A DNA stretch of 64,000 bases from Akkermansia sp. Its GTDB lineage: Bacteria; Verrucomicrobiota; Verrucomicrobiia; Verrucomicrobiales; Akkermansiaceae. A program made the translations under genes and the position numbers. Of this stretch, positions 14,593 to 23,901 are shown in pieces (position 1 is the stretch's first letter; each line of letters begins with the position of its first letter). The notes under the pieces are model-generated. The model did not search any database. It was not told the origin of the DNA and worked only from the letters and a program-made list of their open reading frames with translations. Location: the NCBI GenBank assembly GCA_017555025.1, contig JAFZHC010000069.1, positions 1-64,000 of the forward strand, read 5' to 3'.

Positions 14593-15402
14593 TCAGATGT
14601 GCTCCGGCAGACGGAAGAAGCGGCGTGCATTGGCGGTGGTGCAGGCTGCGATTTCCTCGGTACTCACTCCGCGCAGCTCGGCTATTTTTTCCACCACAAA
14701 TCGTGTGCGGCCGGGGATGTTGACCTTACCACGGTGTGGTGCAGGGGAGAGGAAAGGCGAATCGGTCTCGACCATAAAGCGGTCTGCCGGGCACCAAGTG
14801 GCTACAGCCTGTACATGCTCCGACTTGTTGAAGGTTACAATGCCGGTGAAGGAAATGAGCCCATCGAGCTCGTTGAAAATGCGCTCTGCCTGTGCTCCGT
14901 CTCCAATGAAGCAATGGAATACGGGGCGAACTTTCGGGAAATTGCGGGCAATGGCGAAAGCATCCTCAAAGCTGGCAAGGCCTTCTTTGTCGCGGGTGTG
15001 CAAGGATATATTGAGGCCGAGCTCCTGAGCCAGTTCAAAGTGGCGCTCGAGGAAAACTCTTTGTCGGGCTCGGTAATCTTGCTCGCTCCAACCTTCCGGT
15101 GCCTCCCAGAAGTAATCGAGGCCGGTTTCGCCGATGGCGGCCTGGGGGTACTTGCGGCACAGGTCTATCATATACTCCAGTTGCTCATCACTTACGGTGT
15201 GAACCTCTGAGGGATGAACCGCCAGGCAGGAGGATACGAAATCAGGCATGCGGGCCGCCAGCGCCAACTGGGGCTCCCAGTCAAAGCTTGAGGTGCCCTG
15301 AGTCACACAATGCCCCACTCCCAGCGCGAGCGATTCTTCACGCAGTTGATCCAGGTCTCCGTATTTCTCTGAAATGAGGTGGCAATGTGTGTCGATGATC
15401 AT
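14593..15402 (-). CDS. tatD: TatD-family metal-dependent hydrolase / DNase
   Basis: A TIM-barrel metal hydrolase of the amidohydrolase superfamily; TatD relatives are 3'-5' exonucleases. The 269-residue protein has the metal ligands DTHCHL at the start, GETGLDYFW, SLHTRD, HCFIGDG and the family end motif VETDSPFLSPAPHRG. The start at 15402 is chosen because the longer frame overlaps recQ and its promoter, and because a promoter sits 10 bases upstream. It is divergent from recQ. Confidence 0.9.
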   Translation of the reverse strand: MIIDTHCHLISEKYGDLDQLREESLALGVGHCVTQGTSSFDWEPQLALAARMPDFVSSCLAVHPSEVHTVSDEQLEYMIDLCRKYPQAAIGETGLDYFWEAPEGWSEQDYRARQRVFLERHFELAQELGLNISLHTRDKEGLASFEDAFAIARNFPKVRPVFHCFIGDGAQAERIFNELDGLISFTGIVTFNKSEHVQAVATWCPADRFMVETDSPFLSPAPHRGKVNIPGRTRFVVEKIAELRGVSTEEIAACTTANARRFFRLPEHI

Positions 15403-15412
15403 AACGCGGCGC

Positions 15413-15441
15413 GTTGTAGCATAGAATGGCAAAAAATGCAA
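15413..15441 (-). promoter_or_regulatory. Promoter of tatD
   Basis: Minus strand TTGCAT (15441-15436), 17-bp spacer, TACAAC (15418-15413), then 10 bases to the ATG at 15402. It stands back to back with the recQ promoter; the two -35 hexamers are 10 bp apart. Confidence 0.45.
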
Positions 15442-15451
15442 GACAAATGGA

Positions 15452-15480
15452 TTGACGATTCCTCCTCTTTGCGGCAAGAT
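15452..15480 (+). promoter_or_regulatory. Promoter of recQ
   Basis: TTGACG (15452-15457), 17-bp spacer, CAAGAT (15475-15480), then 11 bases to the ATG at 15492. The -10 is a weaker match. Confidence 0.4.
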
Positions 15481-15491
15481 AGGGGTGAAAC

Positions 15492-17330
15492 ATGGATAGC
15501 GCGGCAGAGCAGAAAATACTAAGCACCTTCGGAGTGCCTCGACTGCGTGGCGGGCAGGCGGAGTTAATTTCGCATGCTCTTCGCGGGGAGAACACGCTGG
15601 GCGTGTTGCCGACAGGGCACGGCAAGAGTCTGTGTTATCAGGCTGCTGCCATGTTGCTGGGTGGTACCAGCGTGGTGGTAAGTCCGCTGATTGCGCTGAT
15701 GAGAGATCAGGTGCAGTCATTGCAGCGCCGGGGAATAGCCGCCGCTCGCTTTGACTCCACGTTGGAGGAGGCGGAGCGCCGATTGCTGCTGGAAGATGTT
15801 GCGGCCGGTCGGGTGCGCCTGTTGTTTGTAGCTCCGGAGTCGATGGAGAGCCCGGCTCTGCTGCAAGCCTTGCAGGGGGCGAACCTAAGCCTTCTTGTTG
15901 TGGATGAGGCTCATTGCGTATCGGAATGGGGGCATAGCTTCCGGCCTGATTATCTTAAACTGCCGGTTTGGCAACGGGCTCGTGGTTTTCGCAGCGTGAT
16001 GGCACTTACTGCTACGGCTACCGGCCGGGTGCAGGGTGATTTGTGCCGGGCGTTTAATATCAAAGCGCAGCATGTTGTTGCATTTTCGCCTTATCGGGAT
16101 AATATCACACGCCTGGTGGCTGCTCCTGTGGAGCGCGAGTCTGCGTTGGTGCACTTCCTGCAGCAGCCACAGCATCGCCCGGCCATTGTGTATGCCCGCA
16201 CCCGCAAGGGGGTGGAACAGTTAGCCGGGGTGCTGAGCCAAGCCGGTTTGAAAGCTGCCTGTTACCATGCCGGGCAGCCTGCCGAGCTGCGGGAGTCATT
16301 GCAGGATGCCTTCCTGACCAACGAACACGATGTGCTGGTGGCTACTATTGCTTTCGGTATGGGAATTGATAAGCCGGATGTGCGCTCGGTGGTGCATTTC
16401 AACGTGCCGGGCTCGCCCGAAGCCTATCTTCAGGAGAGCGGTCGCGCCGGGCGTGATGGCCAATCCTCTGTGGCTCTGGTGTTGCTGCACGGTGACGATA
16501 GCCGCGATGCCCGCAACCGAATCTGCGCCGCCGAGCCGGATGCCGAGGGCGTGCTGCGGGCTGTGCGCATGTTGATGCCAGCCGGAGCTCGCGCGGTTTC
16601 GCTCTGGGAGCTGGGGACAAGCTGCGACGTGCCGGATGATGTGGCGGCGAGAGCGCTGGAGAGCCTTCAGCAACAACAGGCTGTGCTGGTGGAGGAACGT
16701 GGGTACAAATACTACAAGGTAAAGCCGCTTTTCCCGCTTTCCTCCATTACCGATGGTCGCGATGAGGACGAAATTGCCCGCTTGCGGTGGCTGGACTCGA
16801 ACCGTGAAGGCGAGGTTGAGGCTGCTGCTGCTGCCTGGGATTGCTCATACGCCGAGGCGATGACTCAGCTGCGGGAGTGCGAGGCCGCCGGTGAGTGGAA
16901 ACTGACGTTGCGTCAACAGGCTCTGTATCTGCGTAGTGTAGGCACGGCAGATGCTCGTAGTCTGGCGACTGAGCTTAGCGCCGGCTATGCACGGCGAACG
17001 GAGGCTGAGCTCCGACGCCTGGAGCAGTTGTTAGATATGTTGAACGGGGAGCGCGGTTGTATCAATGCTGCTCTGGAGCAATATTTTACAGGCCAAACTC
17101 GCCCTCCTTGCGGGCATTGCTCCGCTTGCCGGGGGGAGTTGCCGCTTGCTGTACCTCCGCCGGCTCAATCACCCTTACCTCCACCTGCCGCAGAATTGCC
17201 GGAGTTCGCCCGCGAGCCCCAGCTGCGGCGTTTCTTGCTCGGTTTGTCTTCGCCCGGTAGCATGGCTCGTCGCCTGTGGGCACATCCCCATTACGGCAGT
17301 TGTGCTGCCGCTGACTGGCAAGAGCTTTAA
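15492..17330 (+). CDS. recQ: RecQ-family ATP-dependent DNA helicase
   Basis: Unwinds DNA 3' to 5' in recombination and fork repair. The 612-residue product has Walker A LPTGHGKSLCYQ (K45), Walker B DEAH (138-141), the RecQ loop in HCVSEWGHSFRPDYLKL, and motif VI GRAGRDGQ. A zinc-binding subdomain holds RGCI and CGHCSACRG near residues 518-545. The C-terminal part is short and proline-rich (PPPAQSPLPPPAAELPE) and no intact HRDC domain is evident. This domain order fits RecQ proteins lacking HRDC. Confidence 0.9.
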   Translation: MDSAAEQKILSTFGVPRLRGGQAELISHALRGENTLGVLPTGHGKSLCYQAAAMLLGGTSVVVSPLIALMRDQVQSLQRRGIAAARFDSTLEEAERRLLLEDVAAGRVRLLFVAPESMESPALLQALQGANLSLLVVDEAHCVSEWGHSFRPDYLKLPVWQRARGFRSVMALTATATGRVQGDLCRAFNIKAQHVVAFSPYRDNITRLVAAPVERESALVHFLQQPQHRPAIVYARTRKGVEQLAGVLSQAGLKAACYHAGQPAELRESLQDAFLTNEHDVLVATIAFGMGIDKPDVRSVVHFNVPGSPEAYLQESGRAGRDGQSSVALVLLHGDDSRDARNRICAAEPDAEGVLRAVRMLMPAGARAVSLWELGTSCDVPDDVAARALESLQQQQAVLVEERGYKYYKVKPLFPLSSITDGRDEDEIARLRWLDSNREGEVEAAAAAWDCSYAEAMTQLRECEAAGEWKLTLRQQALYLRSVGTADARSLATELSAGYARRTEAELRRLEQLLDMLNGERGCINAALEQYFTGQTRPPCGHCSACRGELPLAVPPPAQSPLPPPAAELPEFAREPQLRRFLLGLSSPGSMARRLWAHPHYGSCAAADWQEL

Positions 17331-17401
17331 CGGTGCGTGGAGCGGTGTAATTTTCGTTTGGATATTGTGCTGAGAGGGGGAATTTACTTCGTTTTTCTTG
17401 C

Positions 17402-17430
17402 TTGACTTCAGCCATGGTGGCTGTTAACAT
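17402..17430 (+). promoter_or_regulatory. Promoter of ppa with a dyad in the spacer
   Basis: TTGACT (17402-17407), 17-bp spacer, TAACAT (17425-17430), then 6 bases to the ATG at 17437, so a leaderless mRNA is predicted. The spacer holds a perfect inverted repeat, CAGCCA-TGG-TGGCTG (17409-17423), a candidate repressor site. Confidence 0.65.
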
Positions 17431-17436
17431 TCCAAC

Positions 17437-17928
17437 ATGAGAGTAGTTGAAGCCAGAGTTGAAATTCCCATGGGGAGCCGCAATAAGTACGAGGTTGATG
17501 CGGCAACCGGTCGTATTAAGCTTGATCGCGTGTTGTATTCATCCGTATATTACCCTGCTGAGTACGGTTTTGTGGAGCGTACTCTTTATCTGGATGGTGA
17601 TCCGCTTGATATTCTGGTCTTTACCTCTTCGCCGACTTTCCCCGGCTGTTATGTGGATTGCCGCATTATCGGCGGTATGGACATGATTGACTGCGGTGAA
17701 CCCGATGTGAAGATTTTGGCCGTTAATGTGGGCGACCCCCGCTATGACCATATCTTTAAGTTGGAAGATTTGCCGCCCCATTACCTACAGGAAATTCAGA
17801 ACTTCTTCCGTACTTACAAAACGTTGCAGAACAAAGTAACCGAGGTCGGTGAGTTCTTCGGCGTGGAGAGAGCTTGCGAGATTCTGGATGAGTCCTTTGC
17901 CCGTTATGTGGAAAGCTTGCGTCCCTGA
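17437..17928 (+). CDS. ppa: Inorganic pyrophosphatase, family I
   Basis: Hydrolyses pyrophosphate to phosphate in the cytoplasm and so drives biosynthetic reactions. The 163-residue length is typical of soluble bacterial enzymes. It has the N-terminal EIPMGSRNKYEVD block, YPAEYGFVERTL, and the catalytic acidic signature DGDPLDILV. It is followed by the promoter of hom, so it is probably monocistronic. Confidence 0.95.
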   Translation: MRVVEARVEIPMGSRNKYEVDAATGRIKLDRVLYSSVYYPAEYGFVERTLYLDGDPLDILVFTSSPTFPGCYVDCRIIGGMDMIDCGEPDVKILAVNVGDPRYDHIFKLEDLPPHYLQEIQNFFRTYKTLQNKVTEVGEFFGVERACEILDESFARYVESLRP

Positions 17929-17957
17929 GCATTTTTCAGTACTGGCTCAATATTGGC

Positions 17958-17986
17958 TTGTGTGGTGAGGTAAACTGTAGTATAAT
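17958..17986 (+). promoter_or_regulatory. Promoter of the hom-lysC operon
   Basis: TTGTGT (17958-17963), 17-bp spacer, perfect TATAAT (17981-17986), then 11 bases to the ATG at 17998. There is no room for a leader-peptide attenuator or riboswitch. Confidence 0.6.
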
Positions 17987-17997
17987 GCGGCGCGCGC

Positions 17998-19317
17998 ATG
18001 ATAGGTGAAACGCTTCAGTTAGGCCTGGCAGGCCTTGGTACTGTGGGCTCAGGGGTATATGAGACCCTGTGCCGTAATCGTGAATTGCTCGAGGCCAGAG
18101 CTCAGATTTCGTATGCCGTCCGCAAGGTGGCTGTGGGCAACATTGCCCGTAAGCGTGACGTGGAGGTAGACCCCTCGCTGCTGACGGATGACTGGCGCGA
18201 GCTGGTGAATGACCCCTACATTGACATCATTATTGAGCTCATCGGTGGTACGGATGAAGCCTACCAACTGGTGAAGGCGGCTCTGATGGCCGGTAAGCCG
18301 GTTGTGACCGGCAACAAGGCCGTGCTTGCCGTGTATGGCAGCGAGCTCTTTAAGCTGTCCGCTGAAAAAAATGTTCCCCTGTATTTCGAGGCTTCGTGCG
18401 GCGGTGGTATCCCGATTATTCAGAGCCTTCAGAACTCTCTTATCTGCAACAAGGTACAGAGTATTGCCGGTATTATTAACGGCACGAGTAACTATATTCT
18501 TTCCAGCATGAAGGAGCAGGGCATGCCCTTGCAGATGGCACTTGCCAATGCCCAGAAACTCGGTTTTGCCGAGGCTGACCCCTCTTTCGATATTAACGGT
18601 TGGGATGCCGCCCACAAGGCTCTCATTCTGGCCATGCTGGCGTATGGTACTCCGCTTTCACCCGACAAGATTCATGTGCACGGTATCGAGAAGGTGGAGA
18701 CTGTTGATATTGAAATGGCGGAGAAGCTCGGCTACACGGTGAAACTGCTGGTAGTCATTAAGCACCATGAGAATATCGATTCGTTGGAGCTGCGTGTGCA
18801 GCCTAGTTTTGTGCCGCAGGAGCACCTGCTGGCCAGCGTGAATGGCGTGTTCAACGCCATTGCCGTGAAGGGCGATATCGTGGGCGAGACGATTTTCTAC
18901 GGCCGTGGTGCCGGTAAAAATCCCACCTCCAGCGCCGTAATCGGCGATATTGTGTTGGCTATGCGTGAGTGTCGCCTGAACGGCTACCACACCGGCTTCC
19001 TGCCTTACACTAAGGATTTGTCGGTGTTGCCGATGAATGAAACGGTGACGCCGTATTATGTGCGTTTTGTGATTCATGACCGTCCCGGCATGATTGCAGC
19101 CATTGCCTCCATGTTTGCCAAGTACGACGTGAGCATTTCCGCCACGAGTTCCAACTTCGGCTTTATCGATGAGGCCGGCGTGCAGCATAACCACCTCATT
19201 TTTATGGTGCACGCCTGCAAGTGGGTGCGCCTCAAGTATGTGCTGCGTGAGCTGAGAGAGAACCACATCATCGACCACATGCCGGTCGTGTTCCGCATCG
19301 AAACCTTTAACGATTAA
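17998..19317 (+). CDS. hom: Homoserine dehydrogenase
   Basis: Reduces aspartate semialdehyde to homoserine on the way to threonine and methionine. The 439-residue enzyme has the NAD(P)-binding GLGTVGSGVYETL at the N terminus, the catalytic domain with EASCGGGIPIIQSLQNSL and IINGTSNYILSSM. A C-terminal ACT domain starts near residue 350 (YYVRFVIHDRPGMIAAIASMF) and is likely the site of feedback control. lysC begins 7 bases after its stop. Confidence 0.97.
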   Translation: MIGETLQLGLAGLGTVGSGVYETLCRNRELLEARAQISYAVRKVAVGNIARKRDVEVDPSLLTDDWRELVNDPYIDIIIELIGGTDEAYQLVKAALMAGKPVVTGNKAVLAVYGSELFKLSAEKNVPLYFEASCGGGIPIIQSLQNSLICNKVQSIAGIINGTSNYILSSMKEQGMPLQMALANAQKLGFAEADPSFDINGWDAAHKALILAMLAYGTPLSPDKIHVHGIEKVETVDIEMAEKLGYTVKLLVVIKHHENIDSLELRVQPSFVPQEHLLASVNGVFNAIAVKGDIVGETIFYGRGAGKNPTSSAVIGDIVLAMRECRLNGYHTGFLPYTKDLSVLPMNETVTPYYVRFVIHDRPGMIAAIASMFAKYDVSISATSSNFGFIDEAGVQHNHLIFMVHACKWVRLKYVLRELRENHIIDHMPVVFRIETFND

Positions 19318-19324
19318 CAAATAT

Positions 19325-20551
19325 ATGGCACTGATCGTACAGAAATACGGTGGCTCCTCCGTGGGCACCATCGACCGCATCCGCAATGTGGCCCGCAGGC
19401 TTGTCGAAACGCAGCAGGCCGGCAACAAAGTAATGGCTGTTATTTCGGCCATGAGCGGTATAACCGACAAACTGATTGGCTTGGCTCATGAGGTGATGGA
19501 CAATCCTCCCGAGCGCGAGCTGGATGTTCTGTTGGCTACAGGTGAGCAGCAGTCCATTGCGCTGCTTTGTATGGCTATTACCGATATGGGCTACAAGGCT
19601 CGCAGCTTTACGGGCGCTCAGGCCGGTATCTGCACCTATGGCAGCCATACTCGTGGGCGTATCGAGAATATTGACCCCAAGCAGGTTATCGCTGCGCTGG
19701 ATGAAGGCTGCATCGTGGTGTGCGCCGGGTTCCAGGGCGTGTCTCAGGATGGCTCCATCTTCACGCTCGGTCGCGGTGGCTCCGACCTGTCGGCCATTGC
19801 CATGGCTGCTGCTGTAAAGGCTGACATCTGCCAGATTTTCACCGATGTGGATGGTGTGTACACCTGCGACCCCCGCGTGGTGAAAGAGGCCCGCAAAATC
19901 CCTGTACTCTCATACGAAGAAATGCTGGAGATGGCTTCCAGCGGCTCCAAAGTCATGCAGGCCCGCTCCGTCGAGTTCGCTAAGAAATTCGGCGTGGTGT
20001 TTGAAGTCCGTAATTCCATGAACAATAACCCCGGTACCATTGTGCAAGAAGAAAACTCAGCTATGGAGAGCCTCGTGGTGCGAGGTGTCTCAATCGAACG
20101 TAACCAGGCCCGCGTGACGGTGTCCGGTATCACCGCCCCTGTGGCCTACACCGCCCTCATTCTCACCGCCCTTTCTAAGGCTGAGATTAACGTGGATATG
20201 ATTGTGGCCAATACGGCTCACGATGGCCAGGCTCGTCAGTCTTTTACCATGAACATGAGCGACCTCGGTGCTGCTCAGGCTGCCCTCAAGCCCCTGCTGC
20301 CCAAGCTGGGTGAGAGCGCTCGTCTGGAGACGGAAGCCGGTCTTGCCAAGCTCTCTGTTGTGGGCGTGGGCATGCGCTCCCACTCCGGTGTGGCCGCTAC
20401 GGTGTTCCAATCTCTGGCCGATGCCGGTATTCAGACCGGCATGATTGCCACCTCTGAAATCCGCATCACGACCACGGTGGAGGCCGGCGATATTGAGCAG
20501 GCTGCCCGTGTGGTACACGCTGCATTCCATCTCGATCAGGTTACTGCCTGA
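19325..20551 (+). CDS. lysC: Aspartate kinase (aspartokinase)
   Basis: Phosphorylates aspartate, the first step to lysine, threonine and methionine. The 408-residue monofunctional enzyme has VQKYGGSSVGTIDRIRNVA at the N terminus, GRGGSDLSAIAMAAA, DVDGVYTCDPR, and two C-terminal ACT domains (from about residue 265) ending in MIATSEIRITTTV. The pairing with hom, 7 bases upstream, indicates coordinated control of the aspartate pathway. The TPR gene starts 20 bases later and may belong to the same transcript. Confidence 0.97.
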   Translation: MALIVQKYGGSSVGTIDRIRNVARRLVETQQAGNKVMAVISAMSGITDKLIGLAHEVMDNPPERELDVLLATGEQQSIALLCMAITDMGYKARSFTGAQAGICTYGSHTRGRIENIDPKQVIAALDEGCIVVCAGFQGVSQDGSIFTLGRGGSDLSAIAMAAAVKADICQIFTDVDGVYTCDPRVVKEARKIPVLSYEEMLEMASSGSKVMQARSVEFAKKFGVVFEVRNSMNNNPGTIVQEENSAMESLVVRGVSIERNQARVTVSGITAPVAYTALILTALSKAEINVDMIVANTAHDGQARQSFTMNMSDLGAAQAALKPLLPKLGESARLETEAGLAKLSVVGVGMRSHSGVAATVFQSLADAGIQTGMIATSEIRITTTVEAGDIEQAARVVHAAFHLDQVTA

Positions 20552-20571
20552 TAATTGAAATACCCAAGCTT

Positions 20572-22215
20572 ATGGAGCAACAATCCCCCGGCGGCAATTC
20601 TGTGCCCGAGCTGAATGATGATGACTTGGAGTTTAAACCGGTTGTCAAATATGCGGCTATCGGGTTGGCTGTAGTTGCCTTGCTGGGGGTGGAGTATGCT
20701 ACCTACCGCGTGGGGTACGGCAGGGGATTTAATGATGGTGTAACCTCTGAAGTGGTGAGCGAGGCGGTCAATACGGCCGCTGTGGAGAACCTGACCCACT
20801 TCATGCAGGCCGCCACGGCTGATGATGCCACCCTGCTGCAAACGGTCAAGGAGCGCAAGACCGGTCTGGCCTGGATTAAGAACCCCGATATTCGTCGCGA
20901 GGCGGAGTGGACTCTGGCTGTTGCGTTGATGAACCGCGACAAGGTGTCGGCTGCTGCTGATATGCTCAGCGAGCTCTTTGCCACGGAGTCTCCCACCGAA
21001 ATCTGGGCTCGCCGCGCCTTGATTACGGCACGCGCCATGGCTAAGGAGGAGCAGAGCAAGGCTGCCCTTAATTACTATCGCTACGCGGCCAAGGCCTACG
21101 GTAAGTTGCAGCGCCCCGATGAGCAGCTGAGCATCTACTCCGAACTGGCAGAGCTTATCGCCTCGTCTTCTGCCTCGGCTGAGCAGCAGTTGAAGGCGCT
21201 GGCTACCCTGCGCGAGCACGTGGCTGCTCTGGGGGATAAAGGGCGTTTTCTGCTTTCCAATATCTACGCCTACGAAGGGCGCACCCACCGTGCTCACGGT
21301 AATCGTGAGGAGGCATTGCGCTGCTTTGAACTTGCCTTGCAGGGGGCTGACCTCAGCAAGACACCCGCTCTGGCCGGGGCTGCTGTCAGCATGGGGTCCG
21401 CTTTGCTGGAGAAGGGTGACATGGAACGCGCTGCCACCTTGCTGCGCGATGGCGTAAACCGCTTGGGTGAGCACCCGGGTGATGCCACCTATCTTGCCAT
21501 GGCTCTCCGCGATTTGGCTCGCATAGAGCAGGAGCAGGGGCAGCAGGAGAATGCCCTCGCGTTGCTCTACCGTGCCGAGGGTGCCGCCATGGGGCGCATT
21601 GCTGAAGATAACCCCTACTGGCCTTATCTTTACGACCAGCGTGGTTGGGTCAACCTGACCAAGGAGGCTTGGGAGGCCGCTCTGGCCGATTTCAGCCGCG
21701 CATTGGCCTGTACTTCTGTTGCTGAGGAGAAGAGAGCGCTGCCGCTGGAGGGTGCCGGCCGCTGCTGCATTACCTTGGGCAAGGTAGATGACGCTCAGCG
21801 TTACCTGCAGGAGTCGCTGACCCTTCGTAACCGTTATTTTGCAGGCGATAAGCCGGCCATTGGCCGTGTCTGCTTCATGCTGGCTCAGGCTTACGATATG
21901 GCCGGTAAGACCCGAGAAGCTGCCGAGGCCTACGGCCGGGCTGCCGAGTCTCTGCCCGAGCCTGCCGAGGGCGAGGCCGCTGAGGAGAGTGCCCGTTTCA
22001 ATGCGCTCATGGGGCGTGCGTATGCTCTCTCCCAGTTGCATGACTGGAAGGCCGCCATCGTGGCCTGGGATGCCTTGCGCCCCTATGTGGTGCGGGGCTC
22101 TCACCGTGCCTTTGAGGTTGAGGCTCAGTTTGCTTTGTGCCGCCGCCATGGCGCCAACCTGCCTGAGGATATTGATGATGAGGAGGCCGCGGAAGCCGGC
22201 TCTGAGGAGCACTAA
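20572..22215 (+). CDS. Membrane-anchored TPR-repeat protein (first of a pair)
   Basis: The 547-residue product has a cytoplasmic N terminus, one membrane segment (about residues 24-43, YAAIGLAVVALLGVEYATY), then long alpha-helical repeats that look like tetratricopeptide repeats, e.g. AHGNREEALRCFELALQG and TREAAEAYGRAAESLPE. It ends in an acidic tail (EDIDDEEAAEAGSEEH). Such proteins act as protein-protein scaffolds. The next gene encodes a similarly built protein sharing the motif K-x-x-L-x-WIKN-x-D-x-RR, so they are probably distant paralogs working together. Its own function is unknown. Confidence 0.75.
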   Translation: MEQQSPGGNSVPELNDDDLEFKPVVKYAAIGLAVVALLGVEYATYRVGYGRGFNDGVTSEVVSEAVNTAAVENLTHFMQAATADDATLLQTVKERKTGLAWIKNPDIRREAEWTLAVALMNRDKVSAAADMLSELFATESPTEIWARRALITARAMAKEEQSKAALNYYRYAAKAYGKLQRPDEQLSIYSELAELIASSSASAEQQLKALATLREHVAALGDKGRFLLSNIYAYEGRTHRAHGNREEALRCFELALQGADLSKTPALAGAAVSMGSALLEKGDMERAATLLRDGVNRLGEHPGDATYLAMALRDLARIEQEQGQQENALALLYRAEGAAMGRIAEDNPYWPYLYDQRGWVNLTKEAWEAALADFSRALACTSVAEEKRALPLEGAGRCCITLGKVDDAQRYLQESLTLRNRYFAGDKPAIGRVCFMLAQAYDMAGKTREAAEAYGRAAESLPEPAEGEAAEESARFNALMGRAYALSQLHDWKAAIVAWDALRPYVVRGSHRAFEVEAQFALCRRHGANLPEDIDDEEAAEAGSEEH

Positions 22216-22248
22216 ATAAATTGAATACCTGTTTTTTATCATATTGCC

Positions 22249-23889
22249 ATGTATCGTCGTTACAAACCCAGACGTAAATCCAGCAGTCATGTGTTGCCGC
22301 TCACAGCCGTGGGGTTGACAGCTGCCGCCCTGGTAATCTGGGGGCTTTTTGCCAAGGGGGATGACATCATTCGCTTCTTTAAGGGCGAGACTATCGTGGT
22401 GCACGATAACTCTGAGGCCAATGATAATCTGGAGCGTTTGCTGGCCGACCTCTCAGGCGATAAATCTAAATTGCTCGAGCTGGCTGAGGACTCCAAAACT
22501 CGCTTGGGCTGGATTAAGAATGCCGATACCAGACGCCAGTTCCGCTGGTTCCTCATGAGCCGTCTGATTGATAAAGGGCAGTGGGATGAGGCCGTTCGCA
22601 TTTTGCCTGAGGTGGAGGCTCTTGCCCCTGTGGAAGGTCTTGACCGCTTGGCCGCCGCTGCTCTGGAGCACGAGGATTATGACCTGCAACTGCGCCTTGA
22701 CCGCCAGCTGCAGGAGAAGGCGCTCAACATGCCCTCTGCCACATCGCTGTTGCTGCGCTCCATCCGTCGCTCCGCCCAGACCTACATTCGCATGCACCAG
22801 AACGACGAGGCTGTGAAGGCGATTTCCCGCCTCGAGATGGCCAGCGTGCTGGCTCGTTTGTCCGACCCCGCTCTGGCTGCCGAAGCCGCTGATTTGCAGA
22901 TGTTGCGTGCGGAGGTGAGCGGCGTGCGTGAGCATGCGCTGCAGATGGTGCGCAATATTCTGGAGGCCGCTAAATGGCCGTCATGCCCGGCTACGGCTAA
23001 GCTTATGCTGGAGGAGGTCTCCAACACCCTGCGTGACAATCCTCAGCTGGGTGCTCAGGCACTCAAGGATGTGGAGGCTAAATTGCTGCGCTGCCGAGAT
23101 TCGATGCTCGAGTTCCCCGACCGCGAGCATAAGCTGCCCCTGTGCTACACCATGTTGGGTGAGCTGCGCTACCGCATGGGCGAGTATGCCGGTTGTGCTG
23201 AGGCTCTTAATCTGGCCGGTGCGTTTGCCTCCGGCTACGGTGAGATGACGCCTGAACTGCAGCTGAAGCTCTGCCGCCTGCGCTCCCGTGCCTACGAGGC
23301 CTGCGGCGCTGTGGGCGAGGCCATGAATGATTACCGCTACCTGCTGGAGCACGAGAAGGAGCCCGTGGAGATTTTTCGCTGTCTGAACTTTTTGGCCGCC
23401 CATGCTGAGGGGGCTGAAAAAATTGAGCTGCTGACCCGCTGCTGGGATATGATGCAGGCTAACGCCACGCTGGTGAAGGATAGCCCGGTTTCTCCCGCTG
23501 ACATCGCCTCGCAGCTGTCGGCCTACTACAGCGAGCAGAACGACTACACCAACGCCATTAAATGGGTGACGGAGAGCGTGAAGCTGGTGGAGCAGAGCAA
23601 CCCCGACCTGACAGACGGCAAGGTGCTGCGAGCTCGCATGGAACTCGCGCTGCTGGAGCGCAAGACCGGCAAAAACGACTGGGGTGCCGTGGTGAAACTT
23701 CGCGACATCGTGCGTGCCATTGAGGGTATGAGCGAGGAAGATCGCGAGAAGCTCGATGCCGCCGACTCTAAGCTTTACCGTACAGCCGTGCGTGAGTTCG
23801 CCCGTACCTACCTCTTCACCGGCGACAAGCAGCTGGCCAAGCAGGTTATCCGCAAGATTAAAGAGTCTCTCCCCGAAAAGGTTCGTTAA
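22249..23889 (+). CDS. Membrane-anchored TPR-repeat protein (second of a pair)
   Basis: The 546-residue product starts with a basic stretch (MYRRYKPRRKSSS), one membrane segment (about residues 16-36), then helical repeats, including MGEYAGCAEALNLAGAF and QNDYTNAIKWVTESVKL. It shares overall length, topology and the KTRLGWIKNADTRRQ block with the preceding gene (KTGLAWIKNPDIRRE there). It sits 33 bases after that gene and 12 bases before murJ, so an operon of all three is likely, hinting at a role in envelope assembly. Confidence 0.75.
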   Translation: MYRRYKPRRKSSSHVLPLTAVGLTAAALVIWGLFAKGDDIIRFFKGETIVVHDNSEANDNLERLLADLSGDKSKLLELAEDSKTRLGWIKNADTRRQFRWFLMSRLIDKGQWDEAVRILPEVEALAPVEGLDRLAAAALEHEDYDLQLRLDRQLQEKALNMPSATSLLLRSIRRSAQTYIRMHQNDEAVKAISRLEMASVLARLSDPALAAEAADLQMLRAEVSGVREHALQMVRNILEAAKWPSCPATAKLMLEEVSNTLRDNPQLGAQALKDVEAKLLRCRDSMLEFPDREHKLPLCYTMLGELRYRMGEYAGCAEALNLAGAFASGYGEMTPELQLKLCRLRSRAYEACGAVGEAMNDYRYLLEHEKEPVEIFRCLNFLAAHAEGAEKIELLTRCWDMMQANATLVKDSPVSPADIASQLSAYYSEQNDYTNAIKWVTESVKLVEQSNPDLTDGKVLRARMELALLERKTGKNDWGAVVKLRDIVRAIEGMSEEDREKLDAADSKLYRTAVREFARTYLFTGDKQLAKQVIRKIKESLPEKVR

Positions 23890-23901
23890 TCATTCTCTCT
23901 C

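Noticed and set aside
15403..15720. An N-terminal extension of tatD reaching into recQ
   Set aside because: It would overlap recQ and both promoters; the ATG at 15402 starts the conserved DTHCHL region.
20536..22404. A 622-codon minus-strand frame opposite the first TPR gene, and similar long frames opposite metH and the SNF2 gene
   Set aside because: High-GC codon bias keeps the opposite strand open; the plus-strand genes have clear domains, spacing and composition.
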